51,761 nt of DNA from Dehalococcoides mccartyi (GTDB taxonomy: Bacteria > Chloroflexota > Dehalococcoidia > GIF9 > DYGU01). Each line of letters starts with the position of its first letter. The stretch's first letter is position 1. Positions 46,172 through 51,761 of the stretch are shown one piece after another. A program made the position numbers and the translations under genes. The notes below the pieces were generated by a model. The model was not told where the DNA came from, searched no databases, and saw only the letters and a program-made list of their open reading frames with translations. The stretch is from NCBI GenBank assembly GCA_020724525.1, contig DYGU01000011.1, forward strand, positions 1 through 51,761, in the 5' to 3' direction.

Positions 46172-46569
46172 AGAAAGGGCAAACCCTGTCTCGGTCGGCT
46201 CACCAATTAGCCGCGGGGCGGATAGTTGTGTTAATGGTGGATGTGGCAGGGCATGATAGCACTGGTGTTCGGTGTCGGATTGGTGGGGCTCAAGCCAGAT
46301 TTCCAGTGGGTGCAGTAAAGTTGGCTTTAGAGCAGGGGGCTACTATTTTCCCAATCTTCCCATCCTGGGGGCAAAAGAGGAAACTGAGGGTAATAGTTGG
46401 TCCGCCCTTTGAGCTAATTAAGACCGGCGATAGCAAGCGGGATATTGAGACTGACACCCGCCGCTTGATTGAGGAGTTATATGCGCCTCATATCCAGGAG
46501 AATTGGGATAGCTGGATAAGGGCATTATGGAGTAAGTTGGAACCAGTCAGGCTGTCTTGTGGGAAATAG
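46132..46569 (+). pseudogene. LpxL/PatA-like lipid acyltransferase, C-terminal part (frameshifted)
   Basis: Second frame, reading GSGGDIVFEPVKKGQTLSRS, then GRIVVLMVDVAGHDSTGV, RFPVGAVKLALEQGATIFPIF and the helical tail. An ATG in this frame exists at 46102 but would yield only the second half of the enzyme. Combined length about 315 residues, as expected for the family. Confidence 0.75.
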
Positions 46570-46584
46570 CTATTTGTTCGAAGG

Positions 46585-46842
46585 TCATTCAGCTTCGCCT
46601 TCAAGGGCTTCAAGGAAGGCTTTGGGGATTCTGGGGACTTTTCTATCTACCCATTTTTGGAGGCAGGTGAAGGAGCAGAAGTCATAGCGGTCAATGGCTT
46701 CAAAGCCTTGCCACTGGGAGACAGTGAGCCAGCCTTTAAGGGCAGCGCATTTGGGGTCCTCCGGTAAAGCTTCTACCTCGGAGCATTCGGTATAGGCTAT
46801 CCTCTTGCCGCAGGTCTCACAAACAGAATATTTCTTTCCCAT
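46585..46842 (-). CDS. Small zinc-finger-like protein
   Basis: 85 residues with an N-terminal CETCG near residue 8 and FCSFTCLQKW near 56, a treble-clef-like pair of CxxC/CxxxC knuckles. The middle is acidic with W-rich GWLTVSQWQGF. Function unknown; it resembles small zinc proteins common in Chloroflexota. It converges with the broken acyltransferase. Confidence 0.65.
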   Translation of the reverse strand: MGKKYSVCETCGKRIAYTECSEVEALPEDPKCAALKGWLTVSQWQGFEAIDRYDFCSFTCLQKWVDRKVPRIPKAFLEALEGEAE

Positions 46843-46947
46843 CTCTGTTTAACTATATTTTAGAGTTATCTGACTGAATTATCAACGACCTCAAATTATA
46901 ATCGTTTCCTGAATTAGCTTCCCTTTATGGTGATTTCTTGGTTCAAT

Positions 46948-47325
46948 TCAGCCCCAGATAACTTTCTTGGTCCAGGCGGCGACAAAGGTGAGGTACACCG
47001 CTATGAGCAAGAGAATAAATAAAGTATAAAGTAAACCTGGCAAGAAGCCACCGAGGGGCAGAGCCAGAAGAACAAAGGAGACAGCAGTCCTTAATACGGC
47101 AACTAAAGTGGCACAAAGCATAGTGGCTACAAGAACTCCCACCAGAGTCAACCCCTTGCTCCAGGTAAATTTCAGGTTAGTCAAGATAGCCACAATAACA
47201 ATCCCGGCTAACAAGGCAATACCCATACCTAAGAAGACAGTAACTGCTATTTCAGCTTCGCCAGCAATAAACTGTAAAGTGTCGGCGATTGTGCCTAACG
47301 GTCGTATAACGGTTTTGGTAAGCAA
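46948..47325 (-). CDS. Small integral membrane protein
   Basis: 125 residues with three hydrophobic segments (about 28-48, 58-76 and 82-117). The start is uncertain: TTG 47325 follows AAAGGG closely, and the frame stays open upstream to about 47400 without ATG or GTG. No family recognised. Confidence 0.5.
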   Translation of the reverse strand: MLTKTVIRPLGTIADTLQFIAGEAEIAVTVFLGMGIALLAGIVIVAILTNLKFTWSKGLTLVGVLVATMLCATLVAVLRTAVSFVLLALPLGGFLPGLLYTLFILLLIAVYLTFVAAWTKKVIWG

Positions 47326-47469
47326 CCCTTTGCCTTCGGAAAAATTATCGTCCCCAATATGGCTATTAGAAAGCTTATTCCTAATTTTTTCACCTTTCTA
47401 TTCCCTCCTTTTCTAACTTTCAAGGTAATAGGCTAAAGGGTAATAAACTAAAAGTCAATAGATTTCCGG

Positions 47470-47655
47470 TCATAAGCATAGCTAAATAGCTTTTAAAACT
47501 CTTCAGTGGTAGGGATGCGAGCTGAAGTCACAGTTTGGGAGTCCCTCTCGGCGTTGGATACCAATTTGGGTAGAGATTTTTCAAAATCATCACGGGAAAT
47601 ACCCAGGTCTTTGATGCTTAGTGGTTGGTGAATCGAAATATAGTTAAGGCACTGC
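47470..47655 (-). pseudogene. C-terminal remnant of an iron-containing alcohol dehydrogenase
   Basis: On the minus strand one frame reads IHQPLSIKDLGISRDDF, then LPKLVSNAERDSQTVTSARI and PTTEEF, the conserved tail of Fe-ADH proteins (..L..LGI...dl..L...A..D..t..NPR.pt..e...). A TAA at 47495-47493 interrupts it, and KLFSYAYDR continues after the stop. No catalytic part is present, so this is a decayed fragment filling the gap between the membrane-protein and PAC2 genes. Confidence 0.5.
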
Positions 47656-47661
47656 ACCTCG

Positions 47662-48501
47662 CTATAAAGCAGTATCCTCTCTATGCCGCTCCTTCTTTAG
47701 AAAGTCCTCTATTTCTTTAATGATTTTGTCGGCACCTTCTAAAATCTCTCTGGGAGCAGCACCTTCAATGTGATAGCGTTCTTCTAATTTATGGACATAG
47801 AGGCGCAGTTCCTCATTTTCAGAAAGAAGCTGGTCAAGAGCCCGTTGCATGGAGCTGGCAACCTGTCGCATTTCCTTAAGGTCAACCTCTATCTCAAGTA
47901 GCTCCAGTAACTTTTGCAAAAGCCCGAGACAGACCACAGGATTAGCTTCTGCCCGAATGTAGAAGGGAGCATGCCCCCATAGGCTGATAGCTTCTATGAA
48001 TTCCTGTTTACACCCAGCTAAGAGGGCACTATGGATACTACCTGGTCCCTGGTAGTTTATAAGTTCGATACTGTGTTTTCTTAATAGCTGAGTCAAACGA
48101 GGCTCGGAGACAACACCACTCACTCTTGGTTCTCGGGTATGAGGAATCCGGTCGTAAAGCTCACCCAGGGTATAAATTCTAACAACCCTTAGCTTCCTGG
48201 CTAAATCAAGAATTACCTTTATATACTTTTGCCAGTTTAGTTCCGGTTCGACACCGCGGGAAAGGATAAGGTCATGACCGCCAATTTCTTTTTGCCAGTA
48301 AAAGAAGTTGGTGCCTGGGTATTGCACTCCGGTGACGGCACCACGCTCAATAGTTATTTCGGGACGGAAAGAGGTAGAGGTATAAAAGTCTTCAGGCTTG
48401 AGTTCAGCAAATCTTCTGGTTTTCAGTTTCCTTATTAAATAGGTGATAGCTCCAGTGGCTGTCTGGGCAGCGTCAGGCCAGCCGGCGAGAGCCGTTATCA
48501 A
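47662..48501 (-). CDS. PAC2-family protein, with a stop at codon 4 of its likely original start
   Basis: 279 residues from TTG 48501 (LITALAGWPDAAQTA), then FYWQKEIGGHDLI, a central ligand-like domain and a C-terminal coiled coil (MQRALDQLLSENEELRLYVHKLEERYH). PAC2 proteins are related to proteasome-assembly chaperones, and actinobacterial and Chloroflexota members often carry this tail. Homologues begin about 15 residues earlier: the same frame upstream reads STIFYELPELQDPY, preceded by ATG AAG ATC TAA (48555-48544). The true start thus hits TAA at codon 4; TTG 48501 may be a rescue start or the gene may be silent. Confidence 0.75.
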   Translation of the reverse strand: MITALAGWPDAAQTATGAITYLIRKLKTRRFAELKPEDFYTSTSFRPEITIERGAVTGVQYPGTNFFYWQKEIGGHDLILSRGVEPELNWQKYIKVILDLARKLRVVRIYTLGELYDRIPHTREPRVSGVVSEPRLTQLLRKHSIELINYQGPGSIHSALLAGCKQEFIEAISLWGHAPFYIRAEANPVVCLGLLQKLLELLEIEVDLKEMRQVASSMQRALDQLLSENEELRLYVHKLEERYHIEGAAPREILEGADKIIKEIEDFLKKERHREDTAL

Positions 48502-48732
48502 GTAAGGGTCCTGAAGTTCGGGTAATTCGTAAAAGATTGTACTTTAGATCTTCATTGGAGGGCTGTCTCTCTTCTAGTTTAACACAACTGAAGCAATTAA
48601 AGAAAAAGATGTCTATTAGTGCCGGTCGAGGGCAAAGCCCGAGGGTATTTGGTAATCCTTGCCGTCATTGTAAAGGGCGAGGTGGGAAAATAATGTATCT
48701 CAAGAAATCCGAGTTCTACTCGGGAACTGTGT

Positions 48733-49542
48733 CTACCTGCCCTTAAAATGAGGCTGTCTTTTTTCCAGTATGGCTTTAGGGCCTTCTTCAGCGTCATCAG
48801 TAGTCCGGGTGAGAGCCCAAGCCATCTCCACATCTTCTAAGGCTTCGTCAAGGCTCTGGCTCCAGGCTCGATAGATGAGCCTTTTGGCAAGTTGCATGTG
48901 CACTGCTGGTCCTTCGGCAAACTTGTGGGCTAATTCGAGGGTAGCCCTGGTCAAATCATCGTGGGAGACTATTTTATTGACATATCCCAGTTCCAGCGCT
49001 CTTGTGGCGTCAAAGACCTCCCAGGTCCATACCAGTTCCAGAGTCCTAGGAATACCCAGAATCCGGACCAAATAATGATAGCCGCCATCGAGAGACAGGG
49101 CTCCAATTCTGAGATGGTTGATGGAGAAACTTGCCTTATCTGAGGCTATTCTAATATCATTCATGCTGCACAGGTCAAAGCCAAATCCATAAGCGATCCC
49201 ATTTATAGAGGCGATGACAGGCTTTTCAATGCTTTCTATCAGTCTTGGTATTCTCTGTACTCCGAAGCGCCCTTGATTTCGGGCTTGGACTGGGGTTAAG
49301 TCCCTGGTGGAAAAGGCTTTATCACCGCTCATAAGAACTTTCGGGTCGACTCCGGAACAAAAGGCTTTGCCGGCTCCGGTAATAACTATCACCTTTACGG
49401 TTTCATCACCTTTGCTCTCTTGTAAGGCTGACATAAGCTCAGCCAACATCTGAGAATTTACAGCATTCATAACTTCTGGACGATTAAGCGTTATAAAGGT
49501 GATACCGTCACTCTTTTTGTAGTTAATCAGCTCGTAATTCAC
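48733..49542 (-). CDS. Enoyl-CoA hydratase/isomerase family protein
   Basis: 269-residue crotonase-fold protein. The oxyanion-hole segments are TGAGKAFCSGVDPKVL and NGIAYGFGFDLCS. The usual catalytic-glutamate region reads LRIGALSLDGGYHYLVR, so one of the two hydratase glutamates is replaced; isomerase, hydrolase or other CoA chemistry is possible. It starts at GTG 49542 with AAGGAG nine bases upstream. It could work with the acyl-CoA ligase in the window, but that is only context. Confidence 0.9.
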   Translation of the reverse strand: MNYELINYKKSDGITFITLNRPEVMNAVNSQMLAELMSALQESKGDETVKVIVITGAGKAFCSGVDPKVLMSGDKAFSTRDLTPVQARNQGRFGVQRIPRLIESIEKPVIASINGIAYGFGFDLCSMNDIRIASDKASFSINHLRIGALSLDGGYHYLVRILGIPRTLELVWTWEVFDATRALELGYVNKIVSHDDLTRATLELAHKFAEGPAVHMQLAKRLIYRAWSQSLDEALEDVEMAWALTRTTDDAEEGPKAILEKRQPHFKGR

Positions 49543-49598
49543 TTTGTTTTTCTCCTTTCTGTGGATGAAATGTTAGTCAATGGTCCAAAGGTAGATAG

Positions 49599-49672
49599 CG
49601 CGCCTAGAGGGATTCGAACCCACGCCCCCCGGTTCCGAAGACCGATGCTCTAGTCCGCTGAGCTATAGGCGC
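49599..49672 (-). tRNA. tRNA-Arg (anticodon TCG)
   Basis: 74 nt cloverleaf read on the minus strand: acceptor GCGCCTA/TAGGCGC, D arm GCTC...GAGC, anticodon stem TCGGT/ACCGG with loop CTTCGGA (anticodon TCG, codon CGA), T arm GTGGG/CCCTC with one T-T mismatch. CCA is not encoded. Confidence 0.9.
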
Positions 49673-49680
49673 AATTTTGG

Positions 49681-49755
49681 GGTGGACGGAGGGATTTGAA
49701 CCCTCGATCTCCAGGGCCACAACCTGGCGCCTTAAACCTCTGGGCTACGCCCACC
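49681..49755 (-). tRNA. tRNA-His (anticodon GTG)
   Basis: Minus strand, 75 nt including the extra G at -1 that pairs with C73, the histidine identity element. The anticodon stem CCAGG/CCTGG encloses TTGTGGC, anticodon GTG. The T arm is GAGGG/CCCTC. It lies eight bases upstream of tRNA-Arg, so the two are cotranscribed. CCA is not encoded. Confidence 0.92.
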
Positions 49756-49843
49756 ATGAAGCCAGCAGGTAAGACATTATAAAGGATAAGGAATGAGCTT
49801 TCAATGAAAAGGATAGCTGAAGCGTCAACTAATATTTCCTCCC

Positions 49844-49872
49844 TTGTTATCTCTTCACTTTCGGTATATAAT
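49844..49872 (+). promoter_or_regulatory. Promoter of the PrcB-like lipoprotein gene
   Basis: TTGTTA (49844-49849), 17-base spacer, perfect TATAAT (49867-49872), about 30 bases before the ATG at 49902, with AGAGGTGGG as ribosome-binding region. Confidence 0.7.
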
Positions 49873-49901
49873 CTTAACTAAAGAGGTGGGCTTAATTTTA
49901 G

Positions 49902-50378
49902 ATGAAAGGGATTCAGTGGCTGGTCATACTTTTATTAGCAATGTTAGAGAGTTGTATGCCATCAGGTGAAGTGCCAAGAGCTATTGCCTTTCGCTCTGTT
50001 CTCAGCCCGGAGCAATGGCTTCCTGGGGACGAGCCCACTTATCTTGTGGTTACACAGAAAAATTGGTCAGCTTACTATACCACTCCCCCTAATGGTGCTG
50101 ATTTTATTACCTACGTTTATCTGGTTGCTTCCCTTGGGGTGAAGCCTAATCCGGGCTACAGTATTAAGATTGACCGGGTGGAGCAACTGAAAGATACGGT
50201 AAACATAAGGGTTAAGGTCGGGCAGCCTGACCCGAGAAAGGTTTACCCTCAAGTTATAGTGCGTCCCATCGCCGCAGCTAAAGTGGCTAAAGCTGACTTA
50301 GAACGACGCAACCTGTTAGCCTTCGTTTTTGTTGACCAAAAGGGGCAGCAGCTTGGCACAATGAGAATAGAAATTTAG
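49902..50378 (+). CDS. PrcB-like lipoprotein (protease complex subunit family)
   Basis: 158 residues. A lipoprotein signal peptide ends MLESC at residue 18. The mature part is one strand-rich domain with GYSIKIDRVEQLKDTVNIRV and a proline-rich stretch, the PrcB C-terminal pattern. In Treponema denticola PrcB is a lipoprotein needed for assembly of the surface protease dentilisin, whose catalytic subunit PrtP is a subtilisin. Here a secreted subtilisin is the convergent neighbour, so a functional partnership is plausible. Confidence 0.65.
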   Translation: MKGIQWLVILLLAMLESCMPSGEVPRAIAFRSVLSPEQWLPGDEPTYLVVTQKNWSAYYTTPPNGADFITYVYLVASLGVKPNPGYSIKIDRVEQLKDTVNIRVKVGQPDPRKVYPQVIVRPIAAAKVAKADLERRNLLAFVFVDQKGQQLGTMRIEI

Positions 50379-50408
50379 CGTCCTACAAAACAAAGTTGGG
50401 GCCAAATA

Positions 50409-50440
50409 AAGAGAGGCAAGCCATCTGGCTTGCCTCTCTT
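50409..50440. terminator. Bidirectional terminator between convergent genes
   Basis: AAGAGAGGCAAGCC (50409-50422), loop ATCT, GGCTTGCCTCTCTT (50427-50440): a 14-bp perfect stem with A- and T-rich flanks on either side, serving both the PrcB-like and subtilisin genes. Confidence 0.8.
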
Positions 50441-50457
50441 CTTACCCTTCTAACGCT

Positions 50458-51639
50458 TCACTGGACAGCTTTGTAAGCGTTAACTCGACCAATAGTCGTG
50501 CTAAAGCCACTTGTGGCGTCTACCGAAGCCTCTACTTTGGCTCTTACCTCGATATTTGTCCCACCAAATTTAGCAAATATCAGCGCAACTACCCCGCTTA
50601 CATGGGGTGTTGACATAGAAGTGCCGCTAAGAGAGCCGTAGTTCGTTGTTTTTAGCCTGTTGCGGTGGTTTGGTAGAGTAGAAAATATATCCACTCCGGG
50701 AACAGCGATGTCTACCCAGGTACCGTAATTAGAGAAAGTTGCTTTGGCATCATTTTGGTCAGTAGCGGCTACCGCAATGCAATTGTTGTAGTATGCCGGA
50801 TAAAGGGGTGCCGTAGTGTTGTTATTCTCGGCAGCGGCTACCAATACACTGCCCTTTCCCCAGGCATAATTTACTGCCGACTCCAGAGTGGCGGACGGTG
50901 AACTACCACCAAGGCTGAGGTTGATTACCTTAGCCCCATTGTCTGCTGCCCAGATAATGCCATTAGCCACCCAGTTGTAATAACCACTACCGGTATCTCC
51001 AAGCACTTTTACATTCATCAAACTTGAGTCAAAACCAACTCCGGCTACGCCTTTAAGGTTATTGGTAATAGCCGCAGCAATGCCGGCAACATGGGTGCCA
51101 TGACCATACCTGTCATCAACAGTGCGGCTCAAAGTGAAATTCTTGTTAGCTACAATCTTTGCCGCCAGGTCTTCATGGTCCTGGTCTATGCCTGTATCCA
51201 ATATGGCTATCCTTATTGCCGATGACCCTTTGGTAATATCCCAGGCTTGGGGTGCCTGAATTTTGGCCATTCCCCACTGCTTGCCCTCAAGAAAATAAGG
51301 GTCATTAGGTTCTAAAATGGCTGTGGCGATATAATCAGGTTCAGCAAATTTTACAGCAGCCTCTCCCCGGTAGTCCTTCACCTTTTCCTTAACCTGATTC
51401 TCGGGGATTTTGACTACCTGAACGTCTATTCCGGGGATGACAGCAACTACCTTACCCCCGTGTTTTTGATGCGCTTTGGCTTTGGTTTCCTCCGGTGTCC
51501 CGGGTACGAACTTAACCAGAATCTGGTCAGGGGCGTGACCCTGAGAATTATCTGGTGGCTGAGCCATAATCAAACCACCGCTGACACTCAGGAGCAGTGC
51601 GGTGATTACCAGTGCCGCCAAAATTAACTTTTTCCTCAT
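50458..51639 (-). CDS. Secreted subtilisin-like serine protease (S8)
   Basis: 393 residues. Signal peptide MRKKLILAALVITALLLSVS; an I9-like propeptide (about residues 40-100, DQILVKFVPGTPEETKAKA); then the S8 domain with aspartate in AILDTGID, histidine in GHGTHVAG and serine in SGTSMSTPH. ATG 51639 is chosen because AGGAGGT lies just upstream and it opens the signal peptide; the longer frame from 51738 adds 33 residues before it. It faces the PrcB-like lipoprotein gene across a shared terminator. Exported proteolysis for peptide scavenging is likely. Confidence 0.93.
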   Translation of the reverse strand: MRKKLILAALVITALLLSVSGGLIMAQPPDNSQGHAPDQILVKFVPGTPEETKAKAHQKHGGKVVAVIPGIDVQVVKIPENQVKEKVKDYRGEAAVKFAEPDYIATAILEPNDPYFLEGKQWGMAKIQAPQAWDITKGSSAIRIAILDTGIDQDHEDLAAKIVANKNFTLSRTVDDRYGHGTHVAGIAAAITNNLKGVAGVGFDSSLMNVKVLGDTGSGYYNWVANGIIWAADNGAKVINLSLGGSSPSATLESAVNYAWGKGSVLVAAAENNNTTAPLYPAYYNNCIAVAATDQNDAKATFSNYGTWVDIAVPGVDIFSTLPNHRNRLKTTNYGSLSGTSMSTPHVSGVVALIFAKFGGTNIEVRAKVEASVDATSGFSTTIGRVNAYKAVQ

Positions 51640-51674
51640 TTTCGGATACCTCCTCTCGTTATTGTGTAACGGAC

Positions 51675-51704
51675 AAAATAAAACAAAACTTTGCCTCCTG
51701 TCAA
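51675..51704 (-). promoter_or_regulatory. Promoter of the subtilisin gene
   Basis: Minus strand TTGACA (51704-51699), 18-base spacer, TATTTT (51680-51675), about 35 bases before the ATG. Confidence 0.6.
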
Positions 51705-51725
51705 GGCAACTGTTGGCTTGAAGGT

Positions 51726-51761
51726 AGAATAATACCATAACATTGAAGGAAGAATAATACC
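51726..51761. repeat. Two direct copies of AGAATAATACC at the window edge
   Basis: Identical 11-mers at 51726-51736 and 51751-51761, 25 bases apart, upstream of the subtilisin promoter. They may be operator sites or the beginning of a repeat that continues beyond the window. Confidence 0.4.

Noticed and set aside
48537-48746. 69-residue plus-strand frame with cysteines between PAC2 and the enoyl-CoA hydratase
   Set aside because: No credible start signal or family, and it overlaps the ends of both neighbours; probably not a gene.

Overview
The window looks like chromosomal DNA from an uncultured Chloroflexota bacterium, most likely Dehalococcoidia-like (inference, moderate confidence). The pointers are the order rpsO-pnp-dapB-asd-dapA, an inositol-phospholipid gene set (inositol-3-phosphate synthase, PimA-like glycosyltransferase, CDP-alcohol phosphatidyltransferase), a small zinc-ribbon protein, lipoproteins with lgt, and moderate G+C. 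I see no rRNA, CRISPR array or phage.

Layout. 0-4.5 kb: inositol lipid genes, a small membrane protein and purA (+). 4.8-6.8 kb: an OLD/RecF-like ATPase broken by a 7-bp tandem duplication, a small TOPRIM-like partner and an orphan gene. 6.8-12.1 kb (-): rpsO, pnp, dapB, asd, dapA. 12.3-15.4 kb (+): zinc-ribbon protein, DUF503 protein and an MrfA/YprA-like helicase split by a one-base frameshift. 15.5-24.6 kb: a defence-like island with an MNT/HEPN pair, transposon debris, a GIY-YIG fragment, then a tight five-gene run: PLD nuclease, AAA ATPase, HerA-like ATPase, unknown protein with a possible winged helix, and adenine methyltransferase. The methyltransferase has an in-frame TAA where LGQYFTP is expected. 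24.9-28.7 kb: zur-znuA-znuC-znuB-ftsY, with overlapping stops and starts at most joins. 28.9-35.3 kb: a LIV-type ABC importer (binding protein, two permeases, two ATPases) followed by an acyl-CoA ligase. 35.4-44.1 kb: a decayed metallo-beta-lactamase-fold gene, lgt, recJ-fabF (-), nitroreductase, a YkoP-like protein, a GT2-NodB fusion, a small membrane protein and fdhD. 44.3-49.8 kb: mtaB, a frameshifted lipid acyltransferase, small zinc and membrane proteins, an Fe-ADH remnant, a PAC2 protein with a stop at codon 4, an enoyl-CoA hydratase and tRNA-His/tRNA-Arg. 49.9-51.7 kb: a PrcB-like lipoprotein facing a secreted subtilisin.

The best candidate for an undescribed system is the 17.3-24.6 kb run, which resembles a restriction-modification or DISARM-type defence module but lacks the DISARM helicase and DrmB. 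A second theme is gene breakage: at least six otherwise recognisable genes carry a single frameshift, stop or short duplication. Either the lineage is decaying accessory genes or the assembly has residual errors; read mapping would decide.
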